This document shows positions 1 through 11,290 of a stretch of 64,000 bases of DNA, piece after piece. Where the stretch lies: positions 2,666,001-2,730,000 of the forward strand of contig NZ_AP022617.1 in assembly GCF_010731575.1 (NCBI RefSeq), written 5' to 3'. The notes below the pieces were generated by a model. That model saw only the letters and a program-made list of their open reading frames with translations. It ran no database searches and was not told the DNA's origin. A program made the translations under genes and the position numbers. How positions within the stretch are numbered: position 1 is the first letter of the stretch; the number at the start of each line of letters is the position of its first letter. The DNA is from Mycolicibacterium monacense (GTDB lineage: Bacteria > Actinomycetota > Actinomycetes > Mycobacteriales > Mycobacteriaceae).

Positions 1-373
1 ACTTCGGCTTGATCCGGTGTTCGCGGCACTTCTCGCGCACCAGGGCGAGGGTGAACCGTGAACCGACGACCGGGATGTCGGGCCGCAGTTTGAGCAGGAA
101 CGGCACGGCGCCGATGTGGTCTTCGTGCGCATGGGTGAGCACCAGCGCCTCGACGTCGTCGAGACGCTCCTCGACGTGGCGCAGATCCGGCAGGATCAGG
201 TCCACACCGGGTTCGTCGTGGCCGGGGAACAGCACCCCGCAGTCGATGATGAGCAGACGGCCGAGATGCTCGAAAACGGTCATGTTGCGGCCGATCTCGC
301 TGATGCCGCCCAGCGCGGTCACGCGCAACCCGCCGACCGCGAGCGGGCCGGGCGGGACGAGGTCGTTGTTCAC
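1..373 (-). CDS. rnj: Ribonuclease J, N-terminal part (cut by window edge)
   Basis: Only the first 124 codons are present; the gene runs off the left edge. The frame opens with GTG at 373 and carries HAHEDHIG around residue 80, the HxHxDH zinc signature of metallo-beta-lactamase/beta-CASP nucleases, preceded by a GGISEIGRN segment typical of RNase J. The family degrades and matures RNA by 5'-to-3' exo- and endonuclease activity in the cytoplasm. It lies 4 bases downstream of dapA on the same strand, the order known from other mycobacteria, so co-transcription is likely. The beta-CASP and C-terminal domains are outside the window. Confidence 0.93.
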   Translation of the reverse strand, partial: MNNDLVPPGPLAVGGLRVTALGGISEIGRNMTVFEHLGRLLIIDCGVLFPGHDEPGVDLILPDLRHVEERLDDVEALVLTHAHEDHIGAVPFLLKLRPDIPVVGSRFTLALVREKCREHRIKPK

Positions 374-377
374 GGCG

Positions 378-2070
<1,693 letters not shown>

Positions 2071-2074
2071 GGCG

Positions 2075-3289
2075 TCACCCTAACGCGGCGGACTCCCGCA
2101 GGGTCGCCACGAGATCGCCGCGGTCCCCGACCGTCACGACGGCCAGTCCCAGCCACTGCGCCATCGTCTTCAGCTCGCCGGCCAGCGCGACGGCCACCCG
2201 TGCGGGGTCCTCCCCGGGTTCGACGAATGCGCCCACCACGTGCAACGCGTCGCGGGTCCGCTCCGCCTTGAGATCGACCCTGCCGACCAGCCGGCCGTCG
2301 AGCAGGAACGGCCACACGTAGTAGCCGTACTGCCGTTTGTGTTGTGGCACGTAGATCTCGATGCGGTAGTGAAATCCGAAGAGCCGCTCCACCCGCGGGC
2401 GGAAGAAGATCAGCGGGTCGAACGGGCACAGCAGCGCCGTGCCGCGGTCGGTGCGCGGGACGGTCTGCCCGGCCCGCAGATAGGCCGGCGCCGCCCAGCC
2501 GTCGACCTCGACGGGCACGAGTTCACCGGCGGCGACCAGCTCGGCGAGCGCCGGTTTGACCTGTTTGGCCGCCAGCCGGAAGTAGTCGCGGATGTCGGCT
2601 TCGGTGGCCACGCCCAGCGCGCCGGCCGCCCGCAGGCACAGTTCTCGCACCGCGTCGGCGTCGTCGATCTGACGGGCCACCACGTCCGCGGGCAGCACCC
2701 GCTCGGTGAGGTCGTAGTGGCGCGCGAAGCCGACGCGCGTCGCGGTGGTGAGCACACCGGAGGCGAACAGCGCCTCGGTCACCCATTTGGTGTCGCTGCG
2801 GTCCCACCACGGCCCTTTACGACCGCGCTGTTCGGCGCCGAGGTACTCCTCGATCTGGCCGGCGGTGGCGGGCCCGAGTTCGGTGACCGCGGTGACGATG
2901 TCATCGGCGAGTTGCGGGTTGGCCTTGACGATGTGGGTGCCCCACCGGCCGTGGGTGTATTCGCGCATCCGCCAGCGCAGCAGCGGCCAGTCGTCGACGG
3001 CCATCAGCGCGGCCTCGTGCGCCCAGTACTCGACGAGCAGCCGCGGCGCCCGCGTCGAATGCGACCAGGCGGCGCCGTCCAGCACACCGCGGTCGTAGGG
3101 GCCGAGCCGGCTGAACACCGGTGCGTAGTGGGCCCGCACCGCCACCGACACCGAATCGAGCTGCAGCACCTGGATGCGGTCGACCAGCCTGCGCAGGTGC
3201 GCGCGCGTGACCGGGCCGCGCGGTTTGGGTTCGGCGAACCCCTGCGCGGCGACGGCGATCCGGCGGGCCTGGGCGCCGGTGAGCCTCAT
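2075..3289 (-). CDS. YcaQ/AlkX-like winged-helix protein (putative DNA glycosylase)
   Basis: This 404-residue protein belongs to the HTH_42 (formerly DUF1006) superfamily, whose bacterial members YcaQ/AlkX and AlkZ are DNA glycosylases that unhook bulky or crosslinked bases. The N-terminal region contains Q43-L44-D45 in the segment VLQLDSVSV. This fits the QxD catalytic motif of the YcaQ branch rather than the QxQ of AlkZ. The middle carries several winged-helix-like segments, and the C-terminal part has the conserved [19 protein letters not shown] stretch. Its start ATG at 3289 overlaps the folA stop by 4 bases, so translation is probably coupled to folA. The exact substrate cannot be read from sequence. 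Confidence 0.82.
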   Translation of the reverse strand: MRLTGAQARRIAVAAQGFAEPKPRGPVTRAHLRRLVDRIQVLQLDSVSVAVRAHYAPVFSRLGPYDRGVLDGAAWSHSTRAPRLLVEYWAHEAALMAVDDWPLLRWRMREYTHGRWGTHIVKANPQLADDIVTAVTELGPATAGQIEEYLGAEQRGRKGPWWDRSDTKWVTEALFASGVLTTATRVGFARHYDLTERVLPADVVARQIDDADAVRELCLRAAGALGVATEADIRDYFRLAAKQVKPALAELVAAGELVPVEVDGWAAPAYLRAGQTVPRTDRGTALLCPFDPLIFFRPRVERLFGFHYRIEIYVPQHKRQYGYYVWPFLLDGRLVGRVDLKAERTRDALHVVGAFVEPGEDPARVAVALAGELKTMAQWLGLAVVTVGDRGDLVATLRESAALG

Positions 3290-3768
3290 GCGCGCTGGTA
3301 GCTGTGGAACCGGTAGCGCAAGCCGGAGACGCTGGTCAGCCAGTCCCCCGCGGTACCGACCCAGGCCTCCCCGAGGACGGGTGCGACGGCGTCGGCGTCC
3401 TGCCGGTGGAGTTCGATCTCGACCTCGGTGACCTCGCATCGCGTGGCCCGGCCGAGCGCCAGCGTGTAGATGCGCTCACCGCCGATCACCCACGTCTCCT
3501 CGTCACCCAACGCGTCGTCGAGGCTCGTCACGACCTCAGCTCCCTCAGCCATGTAGTCAGCTTGCCGGGTGAGTACGACATTTTTCCGTCCCGGCAGCGG
3601 CCGGACCTTCGGTGGCAGTGACTCCCAGGTGAGCCGGCCCATCACGACGGGGTGACCGAGGGTGATCTCCTTGAACCGGGCCAGGTCTTCGGGCAGATGC
3701 CACGGGATCCCACCGTCGCGTCCGATCACGCCCGAGGTCGACTGCGCCCAGATGAGTCCGACCGTCAT
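3286..3768 (-). CDS. folA: Dihydrofolate reductase
   Basis: The 160-residue enzyme reduces dihydrofolate to tetrahydrofolate with NADPH and recycles the product of the adjacent ThyA. It shows the family opening [19 protein letters not shown], the active-site acid in PEDLARF, the NADPH loop GRLTWESLP and the WVIGGERIY segment. Two ATGs occur in tandem (3771 and 3768); the second has better spacing to a GAGAG ribosome-binding site. It follows thyA after 28 bases and overlaps the next gene by 4 bases. It is the target of antifolate drugs such as trimethoprim. Confidence 0.96.
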   Translation of the reverse strand: MTVGLIWAQSTSGVIGRDGGIPWHLPEDLARFKEITLGHPVVMGRLTWESLPPKVRPLPGRKNVVLTRQADYMAEGAEVVTSLDDALGDEETWVIGGERIYTLALGRATRCEVTEVEIELHRQDADAVAPVLGEAWVGTAGDWLTSVSGLRYRFHSYQRA

Positions 3769-3796
3769 CATCGACTCTCGGTCCTGCAAGCAGACC

Positions 3797-4597
3797 TCAT
3801 ACCGCCACCGGGGCTTTGATCGCCGGGTGCGGATCGTAGTTCTTGACGACGACGTCCTCGTAGGTGTAGTCGAATATTGAATCTCGTTGCGCGAGAACGA
3901 GTTCCGGATACGGGCGAGGGTCGCGGGAGAGCTGCTCGGTGACCTGCTCGACGTGGTTGTCGTAGATGTGGCAGTCGCCGCCGGTCCACACGAACTCACC
4001 GACACCCAGTCCGGCCTGCGCGGCCATCATGTGGGTGAGCAACGCATAGCTGGCGATGTTGAACGGCACGCCGAGGAAGAGGTCGGCACTGCGCTGGTAC
4101 AGCTGGCAGGAGAGCCGGCCGTCGGCGACGTAGAACTGGAAGAACGCATGGCACGGCGGCAGCGCCATCTGCGGGATCTCCCCCACATTCCACGCCGAGA
4201 CGATGTTGCGGCGCGAGTCCGGGTCGGTCCGCAGCAGGTCGACAGCCGCGCTGATCTGGTCGACGTGCCCGCCCGACGGGGTCGGCCACGACCGCCACTG
4301 CACGCCGTAGACGGGGCCGAGCTCACCGGTCTCGCTGGCCCATTCGTCCCAGATCGTGACGCCGTGCTCCTGCAGCCAGCGCACGTTGGATTCACCCCGC
4401 AGGAACCACAGGAGCTCGTACACCACCGATTTGAGGTGCACCTTCTTGGTGGTGATCAACGGGAACCCCGCGGCGAGGTCATAGCGCATCTGGTGACCGA
4501 ACAGGCTGCGGGTGCCGGTTCCGGTGCGGTCCGATTTGGGGGTGCCGCGCTCGAATACGAGACGCAGCAGATCCTCGTAGGGCGTGGGGATCGGCAC
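3797..4597 (-). CDS. thyA: Thymidylate synthase ThyA
   Basis: This 266-residue enzyme methylates dUMP with methylene-tetrahydrofolate, producing dihydrofolate for FolA. The catalytic cysteine C149 sits in [14 protein letters not shown]. The phosphate-binding arginines in DSRR and the [13 protein letters not shown] and GDCHIY segments are present, and the protein ends in the typical PVAV. GTG at 4597 gives an N-terminus a few residues longer than the usual TPYEDLL start. It is the first gene of the thyA-folA-glycosylase-thyX run and diverges from the hydrolase at 4641 across a 43-base gap. Confidence 0.97.
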
Positions 4598-4640
4598 GTC
4601 GGCCAGCTTACTTCCAGAGGCGGCGAGTAGAACGGATGGC

Positions 4641-5381
4641 ATGCCGACTATCACCGCGACCGTCACGACGCCCGACGGCGCCTGCCCCGTGACCCTGCAC
4701 ACGCCGAACGGACCCGGTCCGTGGTCGGGTGTGGTGATGTATCCCGACGCCGGCGGCGTGCGCCCCACATTCCACGAGATGGCGGACCGGTTGGCGGCAT
4801 TCGGCCACGCCGTGCTGCTGCCGGACGTGTACTACCGCCGCGGTGAGTGGGAGCCGTTCGACATGAGCACCGTGTTCGGCGACCAGGCCGAACGCCGCCG
4901 GCTGTTCGGGATGATCGGATCGGTGACCCCGGACAAGATGGCCACCGACGCCGCGGCTTTCTTCGACTTCCTCGCCGGCCGGCCCGAGGTGCGCGGTGAC
5001 CGGTTCGGGGTGTGCGGTTACTGCATGGGTGGGCGGACCGCGCTGATCGTCGCGGGCCGGGTCCCCGAGCGGGTCGCGGCCGCCGGATCGTTCCACGGCG
5101 GCGGGCTGGTCACCGATGACGAGACCAGCCCACACCTGCTCGCCGACCGCATCACCGCGACGGTGTACGTGGCCGGCGCGCAGAACGACAATTCCTTCAC
5201 CAACGAACAGGCCGAGACGCTCGACAAGGCGCTCACCGCGGCGGGTGTGCGGCACACCGTGGAGATCTACCCGGCGGGCCACGGGTTCGCGGTGCCCGAC
5301 AACGCGCCTTACGACGAGGAGGCGGCGCAGCGGCACTGGATCGCGATGCAGGAGCTGTTCGCGAGCTCGCTGCCGAGTTAG
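4641..5381 (+). CDS. Dienelactone hydrolase family protein
   Basis: A 246-residue alpha/beta hydrolase of the dienelactone hydrolase family, matching the mycobacterial Rv2765 position next to thyA. The nucleophile is a cysteine (C128 in VCGYCMGG), as in true dienelactone hydrolases. A later aspartate in [10 protein letters not shown] and the histidine in YPAGHGF complete the expected triad. No signal peptide is seen, so it is probably cytosolic. The natural substrate is unknown; the family hydrolyses lactones and short esters. Its stop overlaps the convergent membrane-protein gene by 4 bases. Confidence 0.9.
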   Translation: MPTITATVTTPDGACPVTLHTPNGPGPWSGVVMYPDAGGVRPTFHEMADRLAAFGHAVLLPDVYYRRGEWEPFDMSTVFGDQAERRRLFGMIGSVTPDKMATDAAAFFDFLAGRPEVRGDRFGVCGYCMGGRTALIVAGRVPERVAAAGSFHGGGLVTDDETSPHLLADRITATVYVAGAQNDNSFTNEQAETLDKALTAAGVRHTVEIYPAGHGFAVPDNAPYDEEAAQRHWIAMQELFASSLPS

Positions 5382-5836
5382 AGGGCACCCCTGCGGTTGC
5401 GCCGTTTTCGGCCCAGCGCGCGGCGGATTCCTCGCGCCGCATAAGCGCCTGCGACAACCGTCAGCACGATCAGCACGATGAACATCACCAGCCAGTTGGA
5501 GCGGCTGTGGCTGACATGCCACCACACGACCGTGAAGAGCACGGTGCAGATGAACACCAGGACGTCGCGCCAGTTGCCCTCGTACGACATCGCGGCGATG
5601 CGCAGTTCGCGGCTGCGCTCGGCGGTGGTGACGAGGTCCTCGATGCGTTGGTCGATGCTTCGCCTGAGCCGCGCACGCAGTTCCACCTGCTCTTCGGGAA
5701 GTCGCTCGAGCAGCTCCATGTCCTTGGCGATCATGCCGCGGACGTCGGGTCCCCTCAGACCTCCCGCGGCGATACCGAGCAGTGCGCCGCCGGCGATCGG
5801 AGCGGCCCCCAGGGCGATATCGGCGATTCCCGGCAT
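5378..5836 (-). CDS. Small membrane protein with cytoplasmic helical segment
   Basis: I do not recognise a named family. The 152-residue protein starts with a glycine/alanine-rich hydrophobic segment (about 5-27), followed by a charged, helix-prone stretch (about 35-85) rich in Glu and Arg that could form a coiled coil. Two transmembrane helices follow (about 92-112 and 117-137), and the tail is strongly basic (RRALGRKRRNRR). The positive tail suggests a cytoplasmic C-terminus. It converges with the dienelactone hydrolase with a 4-base overlap. Codon use looks native. A membrane-anchored scaffold is possible, but no function can be assigned. Confidence 0.7.
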   Translation of the reverse strand: MPGIADIALGAAPIAGGALLGIAAGGLRGPDVRGMIAKDMELLERLPEEQVELRARLRRSIDQRIEDLVTTAERSRELRIAAMSYEGNWRDVLVFICTVLFTVVWWHVSHSRSNWLVMFIVLIVLTVVAGAYAARGIRRALGRKRRNRRGAL

Positions 5837-5848
5837 ACGTTCATCCCT

Positions 5849-6028
5849 TCACTCCATCAACATGGCCGCCAGCGTGCCGCCCAGTTCGTAGGCACGTTCG
5901 CGGACCGCGGCGTCGACGGTGCCGACCACCTCCAGGACATCGGCCGACTTCTCGAGACCCAACCCCGTCGCGAGTCTTTCTACCGCGTTGACCGCTCCGA
6001 CGGTGTCGTTGTTGCCGGGACGCCTTGA
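5849..6028 (-). pseudogene. C-terminal remnant of a flavodoxin-like gene
   Basis: Reading the minus strand upstream from a TGA at 5849-5851 gives 59 codons with no start codon before the in-frame stop at 6029-6031. The last 55 or so encoded residues align without gaps to the C-terminus of the intact flavodoxin-like protein at 9199-9651: GNNDTVGAVNAVERL with GNEGTEGAERAVEGI, TGLGLEKSADVLEVV with AGLGWVKAAETVVVM, and GGTLAAMLM with GATVAATLM. It therefore looks like the surviving tail of a paralogue. The matching N-terminal half lies at 9668-9904, beyond the intervening TetR/747-residue/flavodoxin segment. Confidence 0.7.
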
Positions 6029-6074
6029 TCAGCTCGTGGCTGGTTGCACTGGAACGTCGGACTCATCGGTCGGG

Positions 6075-6743
6075 TCACTCACGTAAGAGTTCCGCCCGCA
6101 GGAGCAGTTGCGGTAACGCATGAGCCAACCACTCTTGGTAGCGATCGGGTGACCAGCCCATGTCGACGATGAGCATCGAATACACAGTTGGTGACATCAT
6201 CGTCGCCATCGCATCGGCGGCTTCGTCCGCGGAGAGCCCAGGACCGAGTGAGGTTCGCCAAAACTTCTCGATCACCGGTGCGCAGTCGGCACGGATCGCG
6301 CCGACCAATCTGGTGCGCAGCTTCTGCAGGGCCGGGTCGGTCGAGGCCGCCTGCTCCATCACCCGGATCAACGGTGCCACGCGCTCGTTGACGGTGCGGA
6401 TGAACTGTGCGACCGCGGCAAATTGTCGGAGTTCTTGGGTGCCGGACTCTTCGATAAGACTCAGAATTCGGTCCACCACCGGGACGTCGCTGTAGTCGCC
6501 GACGAGGGCGACGTCGATCGCACGGGCCAGCACACCGGACTTTGAGCCGAACGTTGCGTAGATCGTTGGTGCCGACACATCGGCTGCGGCCGCGATCTGG
6601 TCGATCGAGGTGGCACTGAACCCCTGTTCAACGAACAGGTCGGTCGCCGCGTCGACGATTCTGCGCTGACGCGCCTCGGCGTCGGCGCGGCGCCGACTGT
6701 TGTCGTACTTGCGAGATGGCCGGGGCCGGGATGTCGTTGACAC
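6075..6743 (-). CDS. TetR family transcriptional regulator
   Basis: The 222-residue protein has an N-terminal TetR DNA-binding domain at about residues 25-72 (RQRRIVDAATDLFVEQGF, then TSIDQIAAAADVSAPTIYATFGSK). An all-helical ligand-binding domain follows with no recognisable ligand signature. It is transcribed divergently from the large gene at 6817 across a 73-base, AT-rich gap holding an inverted repeat, so autoregulation and control of that gene are likely. The start is GTG at 6743. The pair lies between two halves of a broken flavodoxin-like gene, which suggests it was inserted. Confidence 0.9.
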   Translation of the reverse strand: MSTTSRPRPSRKYDNSRRRADAEARQRRIVDAATDLFVEQGFSATSIDQIAAAADVSAPTIYATFGSKSGVLARAIDVALVGDYSDVPVVDRILSLIEESGTQELRQFAAVAQFIRTVNERVAPLIRVMEQAASTDPALQKLRTRLVGAIRADCAPVIEKFWRTSLGPGLSADEAADAMATMMSPTVYSMLIVDMGWSPDRYQEWLAHALPQLLLRAELLRE

Positions 6744-6765
6744 TATGGTAGGCAGTTCCTATAGT
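6742..6765. promoter_or_regulatory. Candidate TetR operator
   Basis: ACTATGG and CCTATAGT form an imperfect inverted repeat (arms ACTAT/ATAGT with an extra matched G/C) spanning 24 bases. It touches the TetR start codon and lies about 50 bases before the divergent 747-residue gene. Position and symmetry are seen in the sequence; binding by the neighbouring TetR protein is inferred. Confidence 0.45.
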
Positions 6766-6816
6766 TGACTCTATTCAATACGTCTAGCTCCAGTTAAGCA
6801 TACTTCGGAGGTTGCC

Positions 6817-9060
6817 ATGGCAGCCATAGCCGACACCCAAGCCACCTTGGACTGGCCCATCATCCGTGAGCAGGCGGCCGCGTTCGTGACCACGGAGTAC
6901 GCGTCGCTGGACCGCCGCGGCGCCCCGATCACCTGGCCGGTCACGCCGTATCTGGGCGCCGATGGGCGCACCATCGATGTGGCTACCGGCCTCACCTACC
7001 CCCTCAAGGCCGAGCGGGCTCGGCGCAATCCGAAAGTGACGCTGTCGTTTTCGCAGCCGCTCGGCTCGGGGCTCGCCGACCCCGCGACGTTCGTGATCCA
7101 TGGGCTTGCCACGGTCCGCGACGCCGACCTGCGGGCCAACTCGGCCCGCTACCTCGCCGAAGTCGCAACGCGTTTACCCGAAGCCTTCGACAGGATCCCC
7201 GCTGTGGTGCTGCGTCGGATGGCTTGGTACTGGGCCCGCATCTGGATCGAAGTCACCCCTGTGCGGGTGCTGTGGTGGCCGGGCGGGAATCTCGATCACC
7301 GCCCGCAGCTCTGGGAGCCAGAGATCCCGCCCACCGCGCCGCCGTCTGATCCTGCGCCGGTCGGACCCGGTGCCGGGTCTTGGAACACGCGCGCACCGGA
7401 GGACTGGCGGGTGCGGGTGCGCGGTGCGCTCGACCGGCTAGGCATGCCGGTCCTGACCAGCGTGACACCCGACGGCTGGCCGATACCCGTCCGCGTGCGC
7501 CACGCCGAGCAGATCCCCGGCGGCTTCCGGCTGCGTCCACCCGTCGGCTGCGAGATCGTCGACGGGGCGGCCTGCCTGACGTTCCACACACATGGGCCGG
7601 CGTTTGAAAGCCAAGAAAACATCAGCGTGACGGGGCAATGCCGCAATGTCGGTGAATACGTCGAGTTCACGGCTGAGCGAGCGCTCAACGACTTCGTCCT
7701 TTCTGCCAATCCTGTGCGTCGGGCCGCGTACCTGATGTCTGCGGGTCGGCGGCTGCGGCTGCGGCTGGACTCCGAGGCGCAGCGACGTGGGCAGCGGGTG
7801 CCGCGATTCGACGAACTCGGCTTCAATAAGACCAAGCGCCAGAAGGACCGTGCTGTGACACCCGACGCTCAGCCCGCCGACACCCGGATGATGGGCATTG
7901 TCCACAACGCGTTGCGCCGCGACATCGCTCGCGCGCAATCCGCGCTGACGCGGTGGCCTTATCCCGATCCCAGCCAGCGCGCCGCGATCGCGAAGCACCT
8001 GGCGTGGATGATGGAGTTCCTTCATCGCCACCATCACATCGAGGATGATGGCCTGTATCCCCTGGTGCGGGAACGCGTCCCTGGGGCAGCTCAGATTCTG
8101 GACGCGATGGAGGCCGACCACCACGCATTGATACCGGCGATCGACCGGCTCACCGAAACCGCCGGTCGCTACATCCAAAATCCCTCTGCGCGAACCGAAG
8201 TGGCCACCGCGCTTGACGAGCTTGCGGCGGTGATGCTGCCGCATCTGCAGCGCGAGGAGACCGAGATGATGCCGGTAGTGTCGGCGGCGGTGACAAGGGC
8301 GGAATGGGAGGCTATCGAGCAGGCCTCTGCCGTCAAGCCGCTCAAGCCTGCCGAGTTGGCCTTCACCGCGCTGTGGTTGTTCGATGACGCCAGCGAGGAG
8401 GACCGTGAGGTGGTCCGATCCCTGGTGCCCAAGCCCGTTGCGTGGGCGATCGAGACCTTCACCACCCGTAGGTATGAGCGCTGCGTATGGCGCTGTTGGT
8501 ACCTGCCGCAGCACACCCGACTGCACCGGAAATTCAATGGGCAGATCAGCGTGGAGATCGCCGCCCCGATCGAAGCAGTATGGAAACAGGTCGCCGATCC
8601 GGTGCGTGTTCCGCGGTGGAGCCACGAGTGTCGCCGGGTGCGATTCCTGGACGGTACGACGTCGGCGGGGTTGGGCCGGCGATTCCGCGGGACCAACCGC
8701 AGCGGCCGCTATCGATGGTCGCGCAACTGCACGATCTTCACCTACGACGAGCCTCTCGAGTTCGGTTACGTCACCTCCGGCGGTCTCGGTGACGCAACGG
8801 CCTGGCACTTTCGGCTTGAGCCCACCGCCACCGGCACCCGGCTCACGCAGGCGTTCCAGGGTGTGTCGATGCCGCTGTGGTTATCACGATTGGTCTCGGT
8901 GCTGATACCCACTCACGACGACCGCACCGATGCACTACGCGGTGACATGGCGCGACTGGCCGCGCTCGCCGCCGCGCAGCACCCACGCGCCGACGCGCCG
9001 GCGCCGGGCACCCCAGGTGATCGGAATCGACGATCTTTCAACGCCGCGTTGGAAATTTGA
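6817..9060 (+). CDS. Four-module fusion: two split barrels, hemerythrin and SRPBCC domains
   Basis: A 747-residue protein with ATG at 6817 and a strong cggagg ribosome-binding site. Residues about 10-155 and 195-335 each resemble a pyridoxamine-phosphate-oxidase-like split barrel, the fold that binds FMN or F420. Residues about 357-495 are a hemerythrin/HHE four-helix bundle with candidate di-iron ligands H363, HHHIEDD (405-411), H435/H436 and HLQREE (476-481). Residues about 565-720 look like an SRPBCC/polyketide-cyclase lipid- or ligand-binding domain. No signal peptide or membrane helix is seen. One polypeptide would thus join flavin chemistry, an O2/NO/redox-sensing iron site and a hydrophobic pocket. 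It is divergent from a TetR gene that probably controls it. The reaction is unknown. Confidence 0.8.
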   Translation: MAAIADTQATLDWPIIREQAAAFVTTEYASLDRRGAPITWPVTPYLGADGRTIDVATGLTYPLKAERARRNPKVTLSFSQPLGSGLADPATFVIHGLATVRDADLRANSARYLAEVATRLPEAFDRIPAVVLRRMAWYWARIWIEVTPVRVLWWPGGNLDHRPQLWEPEIPPTAPPSDPAPVGPGAGSWNTRAPEDWRVRVRGALDRLGMPVLTSVTPDGWPIPVRVRHAEQIPGGFRLRPPVGCEIVDGAACLTFHTHGPAFESQENISVTGQCRNVGEYVEFTAERALNDFVLSANPVRRAAYLMSAGRRLRLRLDSEAQRRGQRVPRFDELGFNKTKRQKDRAVTPDAQPADTRMMGIVHNALRRDIARAQSALTRWPYPDPSQRAAIAKHLAWMMEFLHRHHHIEDDGLYPLVRERVPGAAQILDAMEADHHALIPAIDRLTETAGRYIQNPSARTEVATALDELAAVMLPHLQREETEMMPVVSAAVTRAEWEAIEQASAVKPLKPAELAFTALWLFDDASEEDREVVRSLVPKPVAWAIETFTTRRYERCVWRCWYLPQHTRLHRKFNGQISVEIAAPIEAVWKQVADPVRVPRWSHECRRVRFLDGTTSAGLGRRFRGTNRSGRYRWSRNCTIFTYDEPLEFGYVTSGGLGDATAWHFRLEPTATGTRLTQAFQGVSMPLWLSRLVSVLIPTHDDRTDALRGDMARLAALAAAQHPRADAPAPGTPGDRNRRSFNAALEI

Positions 9061-9125
9061 CCTGCGAGAAAATGCTGCATTTGTTCTCAGATTCGGCTCA
9101 CCCTGCAGCAGCCTGCCGTGCTTCT

Positions 9126-9147
9126 GCGCGTTCGTCTGCGAACGCGC
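9126..9147. terminator. Hairpin between convergent genes
   Basis: GCGCGTTCG and CGAACGCGC form a perfect 9-base-pair stem with a TCTG loop, 65 bases after the stop of the 747-residue gene. There is no U-tract, but mycobacterial terminators often lack one. It probably terminates the plus-strand gene. Confidence 0.55.
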
Positions 9148-9181
9148 GTACACCCCGGCGGCGCCGCGGTCGGACAAGGTC

Positions 9182-9198
9182 AACACCTCGTAGGTGTT
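9182..9198 (-). terminator. Hairpin directly after the flavodoxin-like gene
   Basis: AACACCT and AGGTGTT form a perfect 7-base-pair stem with a 3-base loop, immediately after the stop codon of the minus-strand flavodoxin-like gene. It is a likely terminator for that gene or its operon. Confidence 0.5.
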
Positions 9199-9651
9199 TC
9201 ACCCCATCAACGTCGCGGCGACTGTCGCGCCCAGATTCCAGCACGCCTCGACGTCGGCTTTGGTCGGTTTGCCCATCACCACGACCGTCTCCGCCGCCTT
9301 CACCCATCCCAGCCCCGCGGTGATCCCTTCCACCGCGCGCTCGGCCCCCTCGGTGCCCTCGTTGCCGTGCAGCCACAGCCCAAACGGTCGGCCACGGGTG
9401 GAGTCGAGCAGCTGGTAGTACGACTGGTCGAACGCCAGCTTGAGGGCGCCACTTATATAGCCCAGGTTCGCCGGGCTGCCCAGCACGTAGCCGTCGGCCT
9501 CCAGCATCTCGACCGCTGAGACCGTCAGTGCCGGTCGCCGCACGACCTCCACGCCTTCGATGTCGGGGGCGGTCGCTCCGGCCAGCACTGCCTCGAACAT
9601 CTCCTGGCAATGCGGAGACGGTGTGTGGTGGATGATCAGCAGACGTGGCAC
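9199..9651 (-). CDS. Flavodoxin-like / NADPH-dependent FMN reductase family protein
   Basis: The 150-residue protein has the flavodoxin-like fold: a first strand LLIIHHTPSPHCQEMFEAVL with the phosphate-binding loop in modified form, the ADGYVLGSPANLGYISGALK flavin-contact segment and a C-terminal helix. The genomic position next to the dapB/Rv2772c pair matches Rv2771c of M. tuberculosis. The family binds FMN and acts in electron transfer or quinone reduction; the partner is unknown. Upstream lies a 78-codon truncated paralogue, and a third fragment corresponding to its C-terminus lies at 5849-6028. A hairpin follows the stop codon. Confidence 0.88.
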   Translation of the reverse strand: MPRLLIIHHTPSPHCQEMFEAVLAGATAPDIEGVEVVRRPALTVSAVEMLEADGYVLGSPANLGYISGALKLAFDQSYYQLLDSTRGRPFGLWLHGNEGTEGAERAVEGITAGLGWVKAAETVVVMGKPTKADVEACWNLGATVAATLMG

Positions 9652-9667
9652 TGGCTAGCCCCTTCGC

Positions 9668-9900
9668 CTAATAAGCGGGTTTTCGCCCAAATAGTGTCTC
9701 AGCGCGCCCGACATTGGGGGTCGCGGTGGTGCCGCACAGGCAGCCGTCCGCGTCGAGCATGTCCGGCAGCGAGGCCGCCAGCGCGGGCCTCACCCCGACG
9801 TCCACCCCCTCGATGTCCGGATCGCGCGCGCCTGCGAGCACCGCCTCGAGGAGTTCGTGCGTCGCGGGCGACAGGGCGTGGTGGACGATCAGCAGGGTGC

Positions 9901-9904
<4 letters not shown>
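9668..9904 (-). pseudogene. N-terminal fragment of a second flavodoxin-like gene
   Basis: The frame encodes 78 residues. The first 60 or so closely match the intact neighbour at 9199-9651: LLIVHHALSPATHELLEAVL with LLIIHHTPSPHCQEMFEAVL, then DPDIEGVDV with APDIEGVEV, and MLDADG with MLEADG. Similarity fades after residue 62 and the frame ends early, so the flavin-contact and C-terminal half is missing. The missing C-terminus is found 3.6 kb away at 5849-6028. It starts with GTG, overlapping the upstream gene by 4 bases. It may still be translated, but a functional flavodoxin is unlikely. Confidence 0.7.
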
Positions 9905-11111
<1,207 letters not shown>

Positions 11112-11271
11112 ATAGGCGGCCCAACACCCCTTCCGGGTCCGCGCGAGGGTGCGTGTCTACACCCGACGCGCCGCAGGTTTCGCAGCAGTTTGCCCACCTT
11201 CGCGGATTGCTCGAAACCTCTTTCGTCACAGTGGTTTCCACAGTCACATTGCTGGCGGTTTTGTCGGTGGG

Positions 11272-11287
11272 TCGAACTAGTGTTCGA
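11272..11287. promoter_or_regulatory. LexA (SOS) box before the 13E12/HNH gene
   Basis: TCGAAC-TAGT-GTTCGA is a perfect match to the mycobacterial SOS consensus TCGAAC-N4-GTTCGA. It ends 3 bases before the ATG at 11291. A -10-like TAGTGT (11278-11283) lies inside it, 7 bases before the ATG, so LexA binding would block a leaderless promoter directly. Confidence 0.85.
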
Positions 11288-11290
11288 AGC

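Noticed and set aside
6029..6075. Insertion-sequence end or target duplication at the edge of the inserted segment
   Set aside because: I could not find matching terminal repeats or a direct duplication near 9660-9670.
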